Positions 35,280 through 44,279 of a stretch of DNA of 64,000 bases are shown here, in pieces. How positions within the stretch are numbered: position 1 is the first letter of the stretch; each line of letters opens with the position of its first letter. The position numbers were made by a program, and so were the translations under genes. Under the pieces are notes generated by a model that was not told the origin of the DNA, searched no databases, and saw nothing but the letters and a program-made list of their open reading frames with translations. Source of the stretch: JBBEAM01 sp942491105 (GTDB taxonomy: Bacteria; Pseudomonadota; Alphaproteobacteria; Kiloniellales; DSM-21159); NCBI GenBank assembly GCA_942491105.1, contig CALNZX010000006.1, forward strand, positions 186,001-250,000, read 5' to 3'.

Positions 35280-36077
35280 ATGGAAAGCTCCGAAATGGAA
35301 TTCATTACCGAACGCCGCGAAGGCGCCGTCGTTACCGTAACCCTCAATCGCCCGGAGCGCAGAAACGCGCTCTCCAAGGAAATGGTGGCCGAGCTGCTCC
35401 CCTTGCTCAGGCGGCTGGAAAACGATCCGGAGGCCGGGGTGATCGTCCTGACCGGCGAGGGCAAGGGCTTCTGCGCCGGCGGCGACGTCAAGGCGATGGC
35501 CGATCTCGACCCCTCCAACTTGGAATTGCAGGCCGTCGCCCTGCGTGAGCGCAGCGAGGTTTCGCGGCTGCTCCACGAGATGCCCAAGATCACCATCGCG
35601 ATGGTCAACGGCGCGGCCGTGGGCGCGGGCCTGGGGATGGCACTGGCCTGCGATCTGCGGATCGGCGCGGCCAGCGCGAAACTGGCGACGGCCTTCGTCA
35701 AGGTCGGGCTCTCTGGCGATTTCGGCGGCAGCTACTTCCTGACCCAACTGGTCGGCACCGCCAAGGCGCGCGAACTCTACTTCACCGGAGAGACGCTGGA
35801 CGCGCAGCAAGCCCTGCAGCTCGGCTTGTTCAACCGGGTCTATCCCGATGCCGAGCTCGCGCGCGAGACACAGGCCTTCGCGGCGCAGCTCGCGGCCGGG
35901 CCGCGCACCGCCTATACACACATGAAGCGCGCGTTGAACGCCTCGCAAAGCGCGAGCCTGGCCGAAGTGCTGAACATGGAAAGCTGGGGCCAATGCCGCT
36001 GCCGCCAAACGCAGGATCACGCCGAGGCGGTCCGGGCCTTCACGGAAAAGCGCAGCCCGGTTTTCCACGGCCGGTAA
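35280..36077 (+). CDS. Enoyl-CoA hydratase/isomerase, PaaG-like active site
   Basis: ATG 35280 or 35295 (MEFITERREGAVVTVTLNRP) is the start; the second has GGAAAG seven bases before it. The product is about 260-265 residues. The oxyanion-hole block is LTGEGKGFCAGGDVKAM. The two usual Glu are absent; instead FVKVGLSGDFGGSYFL carries an Asp at the place used by PaaG-type isomerases. It may shift double bonds or hydrate unusual enoyl-CoAs. Confidence 0.85.
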   Translation: MESSEMEFITERREGAVVTVTLNRPERRNALSKEMVAELLPLLRRLENDPEAGVIVLTGEGKGFCAGGDVKAMADLDPSNLELQAVALRERSEVSRLLHEMPKITIAMVNGAAVGAGLGMALACDLRIGAASAKLATAFVKVGLSGDFGGSYFLTQLVGTAKARELYFTGETLDAQQALQLGLFNRVYPDAELARETQAFAAQLAAGPRTAYTHMKRALNASQSASLAEVLNMESWGQCRCRQTQDHAEAVRAFTEKRSPVFHGR

Positions 36078-36100
36078 TCCGCGCGCGCAAGCCCGCTCTA

Positions 36101-36149
36101 TTGACAGCGGGAGGACCATGAACCACCATGGTGACCGAACGCTCAGTCA
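36101..36149 (+). promoter_or_regulatory. ADP-forming ligase operon promoter with TetR-type operator (site h)
   Basis: TGACCGAACGCTCAGTCA (36132-36149) is a short-form site with two mismatches. TTGACA (36101-36106) lies upstream; the -10 box is weak. The site lies ahead of ATG 36220, which argues against the earlier in-frame ATG at 36118 as the start. Confidence 0.7.
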
Positions 36150-36219
36150 CTTGTCTTTCCGGGCGTCCACTTTCCCATGGATTGTCAGCACTCCTTTCGA
36201 CGAGAATTCAACCGACCTC

Positions 36220-38319
36220 ATGAGCTCCCACGCCCTCGACCTCATTTTCAAGCCGCGTTCCGTCGCAATCATCGGCGCGTCGTCGGATCCCGCGAAACCG
36301 GGCGGCCGGGCCTTCGCGTATCTGCGCGCGCATTTCAAAGGCGATATCTTTCCCATCAACGCCAAGCCCTTCGACTGCGCGCCCTATCGCGTGGCGGCCC
36401 GGATCGACGATCTGGAGTGTGTCCCCGACCTGGCCATCATCGCGGTTCCGGCCAGCGTGGTCGAGCAACAGCTTACAAGCTGCGCCGCCAAGGGGATCAA
36501 GGCTGCGGTGATTTTCACCGCCGGATTCGCCGAGCTCGGGGGAGAACAGGAAGCGCAGCAGCAGCGGATTGCCGCGATCGCACGCGACGCCGGCATGCGC
36601 TTGCTGGGCCCGAACTGCCTGGGCTGCTTCAATACCCATGCCGGGGCCTTCACAACCTTCACCGCGGTGATTTCCCATGCCATGCCGCCGACCGGCAGCG
36701 TGGCGATCCTGAGCCAAAGCGGCGCCATCGGCGCCCACCTGCTGTCAATGATCCGCGACGTCGAAATCGGCACTAGCCTCTGGGTCGCCACGGGCAACGA
36801 ATGCGACATCGACGTTGCCGATTGCATCGACTACGCGGCGCGCGATCCCAACAGTAAGACCATCGTCGTCTACCTGGAGGGCTGCCGCAACGGCCGCAAG
36901 CTGGTCGACGCGCTGATGCTGGCGAAAGCGAACGGCAAACCCGTCATCGTCTTGAAGGCCGGCAGTTCGCCCGAAGGCGCCGCCGCCGCGGCCTCGCATA
37001 CCGGCGCGCTGGTCGGCTCCGATCAGGTCTTCGACGCCGCCTTCGCCGAGTGCGGCGCCTACCGCGCGCGCTCCTACGAGGAGATCGTGGACCTTGTCAT
37101 GGCCTGCTCCGGCGGCGTGTTCCCGCGCGGCCGCCGCTTCGGCATCGCCACCAACTCCGGCGGCGCGGGCATTCTCTTGGCCGACTACGCCCGCGACGCC
37201 AAGCTCGAGGTTCCGGAACTGGCGCCGGATCTACAGGCGCGCCTGAAGGACATCCTGCCGCTCGCGGGCGTGCGTAACCCCGTCGATACCACGGCAACGG
37301 CGATGACCCGGCCGGATCTGCTGGGCCAGTTCCTCGATACCCTGCTGGGCGCCGAGAACATTGACATGGCCGTGCTCTATCTCTCGATGATGGGACGCAA
37401 CAGCACGCTGCTAACCGAGATGCGCAAGGTGCTGCGCGGCGTCCGTCAGAAGTATCCGGAAAAGCCGGTCGCCCTGATCATGACCGTGCCTGCGGAAACC
37501 CAGAGAGAGATCGAAAGCGAAGGCTTCCTGGTTTTCGAGGACCCCGCCCGCGCGGTGCACGCGATGGCGGCCCTGGCGCAGCTATCCGAATCCCTTGTTG
37601 CGCCGCCCCGCACAGCGCCACAGAGCCGCAGCGCGCAGCTTGCGGAAATCACTGGCGGCGGCGAGGCCGCGGGTCTAGCCGTTCTCAAGCAAGCCGGCAT
37701 TCCCGTCGTCGAAGCGCGGCTGGTCGGCTCCGCCGCGCAAGCCGCCGAGGCGGCGCGGGACATCGCGGCGCCGCTCGCCATGAAGATCGCCTCTCCCGAC
37801 ATTCCCCATAAGAGCGAAAGCGGCGGGGTCCGGCTCGGCGTCGAAGGCGCCGAAGCGGCTGAGATCGCCTATCGCGAGATCCTGGAGACCGTCGGCCAGC
37901 GCGCGCCAGACGCGCGGATCGAGGGTGTGCTGATCGCCCCGATGATCTCCGGCGGCGTCGAGGTCATCCTCGGCACCACCTATGACGCGGTTTTCGGGCC
38001 GGTGGTCATGTTCGGTCTGGGAGGCATCTTCGTCGAGATTTACCGCGATGTGGTCTATCGCCTGGCACCGGTCAGCGAATCCGAAGCGGCCGAGATGATT
38101 CGTGAAATCCAGGGCTATCCGATCCTGGCCGGCGCGCGCGGGCGCGAGCCATTCGATCTGGCCGTCCTGGCCCAGGCGCTCTCCGCCCTGTCCCATCTGG
38201 CGGCTGAGAATCCCGGTATCGAGAGCATCGACGTCAACCCCTTCATCGCCTTAGCGAAAGGCGGCTATGCGGTCGACGCCCTGATCGTTCCCAAACGCGC
38301 GAAGCCCAGCAACCACTGA
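36220..38319 (+). CDS. ADP-forming acyl-CoA synthetase (acetate-CoA ligase family)
   Basis: This 699-residue protein has a CoA-binding Rossmann domain (SVAIIGASSDPAKPGG near residue 15), ligase-CoA domains with the phospho-His segment AASHTGALVGSD, and a C-terminal ATP-grasp domain (LAMKIASPDIPHKSESGGVR, DAVFGPVVMFGLGGIFVE). It would activate a free acid with ATP and CoA. It heads an operon with the nitronate-monooxygenase-like flavoprotein and two dehydrogenases. Confidence 0.87.
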   Translation: MSSHALDLIFKPRSVAIIGASSDPAKPGGRAFAYLRAHFKGDIFPINAKPFDCAPYRVAARIDDLECVPDLAIIAVPASVVEQQLTSCAAKGIKAAVIFTAGFAELGGEQEAQQQRIAAIARDAGMRLLGPNCLGCFNTHAGAFTTFTAVISHAMPPTGSVAILSQSGAIGAHLLSMIRDVEIGTSLWVATGNECDIDVADCIDYAARDPNSKTIVVYLEGCRNGRKLVDALMLAKANGKPVIVLKAGSSPEGAAAAASHTGALVGSDQVFDAAFAECGAYRARSYEEIVDLVMACSGGVFPRGRRFGIATNSGGAGILLADYARDAKLEVPELAPDLQARLKDILPLAGVRNPVDTTATAMTRPDLLGQFLDTLLGAENIDMAVLYLSMMGRNSTLLTEMRKVLRGVRQKYPEKPVALIMTVPAETQREIESEGFLVFEDPARAVHAMAALAQLSESLVAPPRTAPQSRSAQLAEITGGGEAAGLAVLKQAGIPVVEARLVGSAAQAAEAARDIAAPLAMKIASPDIPHKSESGGVRLGVEGAEAAEIAYREILETVGQRAPDARIEGVLIAPMISGGVEVILGTTYDAVFGPVVMFGLGGIFVEIYRDVVYRLAPVSESEAAEMIREIQGYPILAGARGREPFDLAVLAQALSALSHLAAENPGIESIDVNPFIALAKGGYAVDALIVPKRAKPSNH

Positions 38320-38363
38320 CGCGCCGAGGAAGCGCGTGGCCTAACCGCGAAAGAGAGTTCAGC

Positions 38364-39326
38364 ATGTTCGAGACCCCCTTCACCCGACTGCTCGGCATCC
38401 GCTATCCGGTGATGCAGGGCGGCATGATGTGGGTCGGCCGCGCGGAACTGGCCGCCGCCGTTTCCAACGCCGGCGCGCTCGGCTGCATCACCGCCCTGTC
38501 GCAGCCGACACCCGAGGAGCTTGCAACGGAAATCCGCCGCGTGCAGGAGCTGACGGATCAGCCTTTCGCGGTCAACCTGACCATCCTGCCGTCCCTGCGC
38601 GCGCGCCCCTATCCCGGCTACGTCAAGGCGATCATCGACGGCGGCGTGAAGATCGTCGAAACCGCCGGCAACAATCCGGTCGAATACCTGGAAAAATTCC
38701 ATGCCGCGGGGATCAAGGTGGTGCACAAGTGCACCTCCGTGCGCCACGCGATCAAGGCCGCGAAAATCGGCGTCGACGTGGTTTCCATCGACGGCTTCGA
38801 ATGCGCCGGGCATCCCGGAGAGAACGATACGCCGGGCCTGGTCCTGATTCCGGCAACGGTCGACAAGGTCGATGTACCGGTGATCGCCTCCGGCGGTTTC
38901 GCCGACGGGCGCGGGCTGGCCGCCGCCCTGGCTTTGGGGGCCGATGGGATCAACATGGGTACCCGTTTTATGTGTACTGCAGAAAGCTACATCCATCAGA
39001 ACGTCAAGGACGCCATCGTCGGCAACGACGAGCTGGCAACCAACATGATCTACAGGACCCTGGGCAATACCGCGCGCGTGACCAAGAACGCGATCAGCGA
39101 CGAGGTCGTCGCCATCGAGCGCAAGGGCGGCGCCACCATCGAGGATATCGCGCACCTGGTTAACGGCCAGCGCGGCCGCAAGGTTTACGAGACCGGCGAT
39201 ATCGACTTCGGCATCTGGAGCGCCGGCATGGTCCAGGGCTTGATCCACGACGTTCCAAGCTGCGCGGAACTCATGCAGCGTATCGTTTCAGAAGCGGCGG
39301 AGATCTTCCGCCGCCACAGCGCTTAG
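38364..39326 (+). CDS. Nitronate monooxygenase-family flavoprotein (possibly IpdC-like)
   Basis: This 320-residue TIM-barrel protein has PVMQGGMMWVG at the N-terminus, VHKCTSVRHAIKAAKIGVDVV, the FMN phosphate-binding IASGGFADGRGLAAALALGA and GINMGTRFM. The family includes true nitronate monooxygenases and FMN oxidoreductases acting on CoA thioesters, such as IpdC of steroid ring degradation. Its setting between a CoA ligase and two acyl-CoA dehydrogenases favours a CoA-thioester substrate. Confidence 0.82.
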   Translation: MFETPFTRLLGIRYPVMQGGMMWVGRAELAAAVSNAGALGCITALSQPTPEELATEIRRVQELTDQPFAVNLTILPSLRARPYPGYVKAIIDGGVKIVETAGNNPVEYLEKFHAAGIKVVHKCTSVRHAIKAAKIGVDVVSIDGFECAGHPGENDTPGLVLIPATVDKVDVPVIASGGFADGRGLAAALALGADGINMGTRFMCTAESYIHQNVKDAIVGNDELATNMIYRTLGNTARVTKNAISDEVVAIERKGGATIEDIAHLVNGQRGRKVYETGDIDFGIWSAGMVQGLIHDVPSCAELMQRIVSEAAEIFRRHSA

Positions 39327-39336
39327 AGGAGACAGC

Positions 39337-40542
39337 ATGGACATCGGCTTCACAGCGGAGGAAGTCAGCTTTCGCAACGAGGTGCGCGGCTTCTTCAAAT
39401 CGGCCGTCCCGCCGGCGACCCGCGAGAAACTGATCCTCGGACAGCGCCTGTCGAAGCAGGAGATCGTCGAGTGGCAGCGGATCCTGAACGCCCGCGGCTG
39501 GGCCGTGCCCCATTGGCCCACCGCTTGGGGCGGCACGGGCTGGAGCCCCGTTCAGCAGTACATCTTCTCCGAGGAGATGTACCAGGCCCCGGCGCCCGAA
39601 CCCCTGGCCCAGAACGTGCGCATGGTCGCGCCGGTGATCCTGGCCTTTGCCACGGAAGCGCAAAAGCAGCGCTTCCTGCCGCGCATCGCCAATCTCGACT
39701 ACTGGTTCTGCCAGGGTTTCTCCGAGCCGAACGCGGGCTCCGATCTCGCCTCCCTGCGTTTGAGCGCGGAGCGGGATGGGGATAGCTATATCCTCAATGG
39801 CGAGAAGATCTGGACCACCGGCGCGCAGAAGTCGGACTGGATCTTCCTGCTGGCGCGCAGCGATCCGAAAGCCGCCAAGAAGCAAGAGGGCATCTCCTTC
39901 CTGCTCGCCGAAATGTCGACGCCCGGCATCACCGTCTCGCGCATCGAAACCGTCGACGGCGGCAACGAGTTGAACCAGGTTTTCTTCGACAACGTACGGG
40001 TGCCGGCGGAGAACCTGATCGGCGAGGAAAACCGCGGCTGGGACTACGCCAAGTATCTGCTGGCCCATGAACGGACCAACGTCGCGCGCATCGGCTTCAC
40101 CAAGCAGCGCCTGCGCCGGGTACGCCAGATCGCCTCCGAGCTTCGTGTCGACGGAGCGCCTTTGATCGAGGATCCCTTGTTCCTGAACAGGCTGACCCTG
40201 GTGGAGGTGGAGTTAAAAGCCCTCGAGATCACCCAGATGCGGGTTCTGGCGGACCTGGAGAAAAGCAGCGACGGCGGCTTCGACGCCAAGTCATCGGTTC
40301 TCAAGCTGAAGGGTTCCGAACTGCAGCAACTCTCCGCCGAGCTGCTGATCGAAGCCGCCGGTCCGCTGGCCTTTCCCGAAGACGAGGCCCGGCTCAATCC
40401 ACCGTCGCCAGGTCCTGGTTTCGGTCCGGACTGGGCGCCGGGAATCGCGCCGACCTTCTTCTTTTCGCGCGGAGCCTCGATTTTCGGCGGCTCCAATGAA
40501 ATCCAGCGCGGCATCATCGCCAAGACCATCGTTGGCCTCTAG
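39337..40542 (+). CDS. Acyl-CoA dehydrogenase, first of a pair
   Basis: This 401-residue protein has FSEPNAGSDLASLRLSAERD, LNGEKIWTTGAQKSDWIFLL and the C-terminal FSRGASIFGGSNEIQRGII. The usual Glu of IYEGT is Gly here, as in subunits of heteromeric FadE pairs; Glu in AHERTNVARIG may serve as the base. The start is 10 bases after the flavoprotein gene. The next gene encodes a second, different dehydrogenase, so an alpha2beta2 enzyme is likely. Confidence 0.86.
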   Translation: MDIGFTAEEVSFRNEVRGFFKSAVPPATREKLILGQRLSKQEIVEWQRILNARGWAVPHWPTAWGGTGWSPVQQYIFSEEMYQAPAPEPLAQNVRMVAPVILAFATEAQKQRFLPRIANLDYWFCQGFSEPNAGSDLASLRLSAERDGDSYILNGEKIWTTGAQKSDWIFLLARSDPKAAKKQEGISFLLAEMSTPGITVSRIETVDGGNELNQVFFDNVRVPAENLIGEENRGWDYAKYLLAHERTNVARIGFTKQRLRRVRQIASELRVDGAPLIEDPLFLNRLTLVEVELKALEITQMRVLADLEKSSDGGFDAKSSVLKLKGSELQQLSAELLIEAAGPLAFPEDEARLNPPSPGPGFGPDWAPGIAPTFFFSRGASIFGGSNEIQRGIIAKTIVGL

Positions 40543-40578
40543 CCGCCATGATCCAAATCCAATAGCCAGAGAGACAGA

Positions 40579-41730
40579 ATGCAGTTCGATTTGACCGACG
40601 AACAAGAGCTCATCAAGGAAACGCTGGAGCGTCTCGTCGCGCGCGAATACAGCTTCGAGCAGCGCAAGCGCTATCTGAGCGAGCGCGATGGCTGGAGCCC
40701 CGCGTTCTGGAACCAGCTCGCCGAGCTCGGCGTGCTCGGCATGACCTTCGAGGAAGCCCATGGCGGTCTCGGCGGCGGCGCCGTGGAGACGATGATCATC
40801 ATGGAATCCTTCGGCCGCGCCCTCGCGGTCGAGCCCTATGTGAGCGCGATCCTTCTCTGCGGCGGCGCGCTAGGGCAGGCCGGTAGCCCGGCGCAGAAGG
40901 ACGCCTGGCTGCCCAAGCTGGCAAGCGGGGAGTCCTTGCTCGCCTTCGCGCATCGTGAAAACGGCGCGCGCTATGACCTTCTGCAAGTAGACACCCGCGC
41001 GGAGCAGATAGCTGGCGGCTACCGGATCAGCGGCACCAAGACCCTGGTTCTCGGCGGTGAGAGCGCGGCAGGCTTTCTGGTCAGCGCCAAACGCCAGGAT
41101 GCGGACGATGGTGAAGTCCTATCCCTGTTCTGCATCGCGGCGGACAGTCCGGGCCTGGAAGTCCGGGGGCACGCCCTGCATGACGGCCGCCGCGCGGCCG
41201 AAGTCGTTTTCCAGGACGTTGAGGTCACCTCGGAAGCGGCCCTGGCCGAGGGCGGCGATTGCCGCGCTCTGCTGCTGCGCTTGTACGAGGCCGCGCTGGC
41301 GGCGATCTGCGCGGAAGCCGTCGGTGCGATGCAGGCCGCCTTCGATCTCACGGTCGACTATCTCAAGACCCGCAAGCAGTTCGGCCGCGAGATTGGCAGC
41401 TTCCAGGTTCTGCAACACCGGGCCGCCGATATGCTGGTGGCGATCGAGGAAGCCCGCAGCATGGCGCTCTATGCGACGATGATGCTGAACGAGCCCGACA
41501 CGCGGACGCGGCAACAAGCGCTCTCGGCGGCGAAGATTCAAATCAATCGCTCCGCGCGCTTCGTCGGACAGCAGGCGATCCAGCTGCACGGCGCGATCGG
41601 CATGACCGCGGAACACGCCATCAGCCACTACTACAAGCGCCTCGCGCTGCTTGAAATGGAGCTTGGCGACAGCGACCACCACGCGAAGATCATCGCTGGC
41701 TTAGGCAGCCTCCTGGAGGACCAGCCCTAA
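40579..41730 (+). CDS. Acyl-CoA dehydrogenase, second of a pair
   Basis: This 383-residue protein has FEEAHGGLGGGAVETMIIME, TRKQFGREIGSFQVLQHRAA and IQLHGAIGMTAEHAISHYYK. The region corresponding to the C-terminal Glu loop is replaced by LALLEMELGDSDHH, and no TEP-GSD block is seen, so it is probably the structural subunit pairing with the 39337-40542 product. Fused or paired ACADs of this kind act on bulky acyl-CoAs in steroid degradation. Confidence 0.84.
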   Translation: MQFDLTDEQELIKETLERLVAREYSFEQRKRYLSERDGWSPAFWNQLAELGVLGMTFEEAHGGLGGGAVETMIIMESFGRALAVEPYVSAILLCGGALGQAGSPAQKDAWLPKLASGESLLAFAHRENGARYDLLQVDTRAEQIAGGYRISGTKTLVLGGESAAGFLVSAKRQDADDGEVLSLFCIAADSPGLEVRGHALHDGRRAAEVVFQDVEVTSEAALAEGGDCRALLLRLYEAALAAICAEAVGAMQAAFDLTVDYLKTRKQFGREIGSFQVLQHRAADMLVAIEEARSMALYATMMLNEPDTRTRQQALSAAKIQINRSARFVGQQAIQLHGAIGMTAEHAISHYYKRLALLEMELGDSDHHAKIIAGLGSLLEDQP

Positions 41731-41749
41731 TCCCCAGTCCTAATCCCCA
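41726..41749 (+). repeat. Short direct repeat at the ACAD stop
   Basis: CCTAATCCCCA occurs twice with period 13 (41726-41736 and 41739-41749). The first copy includes the stop codon of the dehydrogenase. It looks like a small replication-slippage duplication without obvious function. Confidence 0.6.
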
Positions 41750-41836
41750 CCCTGCGCCACACGCGAAGGAAGGCTGCGTCGCTGGCCGGGTAAGATAGCC
41801 TACAGCTTTGGCGCCTTGCTTGAGGAGACGACAGCC

Positions 41837-42415
41837 ATGACATCTGCAGAGGCGCGCTTCACGGTCTGCTGTCTGGCCAAGGCCGTGGAACTGCAACGCC
41901 TTCACGCGGCGCAAGCCGTGTACTCCTTCCTTAATCCAGATATTCCCGCACAGCGGCTGCTCAGGTTCGACGACACAATCCGTCACCGCACCTATCTGAT
42001 GTTCGATCAAGAACGTGGACGCTTCGAAGACCAGGTCACGCAGGCGACATCCCGCTTTATCGCGGAAATCATCGAGAGGCCGCCGCACAGCGGAAACAAC
42101 CATACGATCATTCACTGCCATGGCGGGGTCAGCCGGAGCACGGCGGCCTGCTATATCGCAATGGCCCTGGCCTGGGGCTCCGGCCATGAAGCGCAGGCCT
42201 TCGACAAGTTGCTTCAAATCACCAACAAGCCCTGGCCAAATCTGAGAATGGTCGAACACGCCGATGAGCTCCTGCAAAGGAATGGGAAGCTGATCGCGCC
42301 CCTGCGCGGATATCGCGCGCGGAACCCGAACAGGCTCGCCGCCTACCGGCGCCTCAACAGCACACGTGGCTTTCTGTCTTCGGTGATCCGCGACGAAACG
42401 CTCGGGCAAGAATGA
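41837..42415 (+). CDS. Protein tyrosine phosphatase-like protein
   Basis: This 192-residue cytoplasmic protein has the PTP signature HCHGGVSRS (residues 93-101: Cys94, Arg100), with the general-acid Asp candidate DD near 45-46. It is compact and of the dual-specificity or bacterial PTP type. ATG 41837 follows GAGGAGACG. It lies 106 bases after the dehydrogenase pair, codirectional, and just upstream of operator site i. A role in acyl-CoA catabolism is not obvious; a phosphate-removing step linked to the kinases is speculation. Confidence 0.78.
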   Translation: MTSAEARFTVCCLAKAVELQRLHAAQAVYSFLNPDIPAQRLLRFDDTIRHRTYLMFDQERGRFEDQVTQATSRFIAEIIERPPHSGNNHTIIHCHGGVSRSTAACYIAMALAWGSGHEAQAFDKLLQITNKPWPNLRMVEHADELLQRNGKLIAPLRGYRARNPNRLAAYRRLNSTRGFLSSVIRDETLGQE

Positions 42416-42443
42416 ACCCGAGCGCCCTGGCCGGGAATCCAAA

Positions 42444-42489
42444 TTGACAGCTTTCCGGAGACTTCCTAAACTGAGCGAGCACTCAGTCA
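42444..42489 (+). promoter_or_regulatory. CoA-ligase operon promoter with TetR-type operator (site i)
   Basis: TTGACA (42444-42449) and TAAACT (42467-42472) are spaced by 17 bases, the best plus-strand promoter of the set. The operator AAACTGAGCG AG CACTCAGTCA (42468-42489) starts inside the -10 box. It is a long-spacing site. Confidence 0.8.
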
Positions 42490-42587
42490 TTTGACAGGCC
42501 CGCCAATTGCCGCTTCCGCCTGGTATCCTTGCCAGGAATCGCCTGCGCGCCTGCCGGCTGTCGTTCCGGAGAGACTCTAGACTGCCC

Positions 42588-44195
42588 ATGCTTGACCTCC
42601 CCCTCCACGACAGAACCCTCGGCACGCTGCTGGCGGCCCAAGCGGCCCAGCATACGGAACGTCCCTTTCTGCTGTTCGAAGAACAGCGCTTTACCTATCG
42701 GGAGGCCGACCGGCTCGCCAACCGTCTGGCGAACGGCCTGCTGGCCGCGGGCATCGCCGCGGGCGATCATGTCGCGCTGTACCTCGATAACAAGCCGGAG
42801 ATCGTATGGCTGCATTTCGCGCTGGCGCGGATCGGCGCCATCCCGGTGCCAATCAACACAGCGGCGAGAGGCGAAATTCTTTCCTACTATCTGAATAATT
42901 CAGACTCTTGCGCGATCGTCCTCGACAGCGCCTTGCTGCCCCGCTTCCTTGCCGTGCAGGAGGGCTGCGAGAAGCTGCGCCTGGGTATTGTCGTGGCGGA
43001 AGGCGATGCGGCTGCGGACCTGGATAGCTCGCTGCCTTTGATTGCTTACGGCGACGTCCTTTCGCAGTCTGCGGAACCGCCGGACATCGCCGTCAAGTTT
43101 TCCGACCTGGCGCATATCTACTACACCTCTGGAACGACCGGACCGTCGAAGGGCTGCATGGTCGCCCATGCCACCGCCATCGGCATCTCCATGAAGTATG
43201 TGCGCGGCTACGGCTATACCTCCCAGGACGTCCTCTACACCTGCCTGCCGCTGTTCCATGGCAACGCCTTCAATTGCACCTTGCTGCCGGCGCTACTCTG
43301 CGGCGCTTGCGTTGCCCTCTCCCGCCGCTTTTCCGCCAGCCGCTTCTGGTCGCAGATAAAGCACTACAAGGCGACGCAGTTCACGCTGCTCTCGGCAATG
43401 ACGACGATCCTCTGGAAGCGCCCGGAAGGACCGGAAGACCGGGATCACGGCGCGCGCCTCTGCCAGGTTGTCCCGATCCCGGAGTTTTTCCAGGCTTTCG
43501 AGGAACGCTTCAACGTCAAGCTGACCTCCCTCTACTCGCTCAGCGATTTCGGTTTGGCGGCGATGCTGCCGCCCGATCATCCGCCGGATAAATGGCGCGC
43601 CGCGGGAAAAATCCTGCCCGACGTCGCCGTTGCCATCCTCGACGAGGACGACCTTCCGCTGCCGACCGGCCAGACCGGGGAAATCTGCCTCAGGAACCTG
43701 GAGCCCTGGGTTTGCCGGCAAGGTTACTACGGAATGCCCGAGGCCTTTATGAAGGCCTGTAGGAACCTTTGGTTCCATACCGGCGACAGAGGCTACTTGG
43801 ACAGCGACGGTTACCTCTATTTTGTCGACCGCAAAAAGGATGTCATCCGCCGCCGGGGGGAGAATATCTCCGCCTACGAAGTGGAGCAGATTCTCGCCCG
43901 TCATCCGGCGGTGGCCGAGGTCGCGGCCTATCCGGTACGCTCGGAGCTGAGCGAGGACGAGGTCATGATCACTGTGGTGCGCCAGGCGGGAAAAGCCCTC
44001 GACGCCGCTGCCCTGATCAACTTCTGCGCTGAAAACATGGCCTACTTCATGGTGCCCCGCTACGTCGAGTTCGTCGACGCGCTGCCCAAGACGATGACCG
44101 AGAAAGTGGAGAAGTTCAGGCTTCGCCAATCCGCCGAAGCGCGCCTCGATCGGCTTTGGGATCGCGAACGCGAGGGCATTGTCATTGCACGCTAG
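42588..44195 (+). CDS. AMP-forming acyl-CoA ligase (CaiC/FadD-like)
   Basis: The start at ATG 42588 gives 535 residues. The P-loop YYTSGTTGPSKGCMVAHA, the Tyr/Asp block and the C-terminal hinge GYLDSDGYLYFVDRKKDVIR then RRGENISAYEVE mark an ANL-superfamily ligase; the usual C-terminal Lys region is PKTMTEKVEK. It activates a carboxylic acid through an acyl-adenylate. It heads the operon ligase - thiolase-like - DUF35 - ACAD - kinase - DUF6285 under site i. The closest general resemblance is to crotonobetaine/carnitine-CoA ligase. Confidence 0.88.
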   Translation: MLDLPLHDRTLGTLLAAQAAQHTERPFLLFEEQRFTYREADRLANRLANGLLAAGIAAGDHVALYLDNKPEIVWLHFALARIGAIPVPINTAARGEILSYYLNNSDSCAIVLDSALLPRFLAVQEGCEKLRLGIVVAEGDAAADLDSSLPLIAYGDVLSQSAEPPDIAVKFSDLAHIYYTSGTTGPSKGCMVAHATAIGISMKYVRGYGYTSQDVLYTCLPLFHGNAFNCTLLPALLCGACVALSRRFSASRFWSQIKHYKATQFTLLSAMTTILWKRPEGPEDRDHGARLCQVVPIPEFFQAFEERFNVKLTSLYSLSDFGLAAMLPPDHPPDKWRAAGKILPDVAVAILDEDDLPLPTGQTGEICLRNLEPWVCRQGYYGMPEAFMKACRNLWFHTGDRGYLDSDGYLYFVDRKKDVIRRRGENISAYEVEQILARHPAVAEVAAYPVRSELSEDEVMITVVRQAGKALDAAALINFCAENMAYFMVPRYVEFVDALPKTMTEKVEKFRLRQSAEARLDRLWDREREGIVIAR

Positions 44196-44279
44196 CCAGA
44201 AGCCCTTTCAACCCGCCGCCGCACCCGGACATGCGCGCGCGGCAGTCACGGAGCAACATCGCATGATCGAGAACGACTC

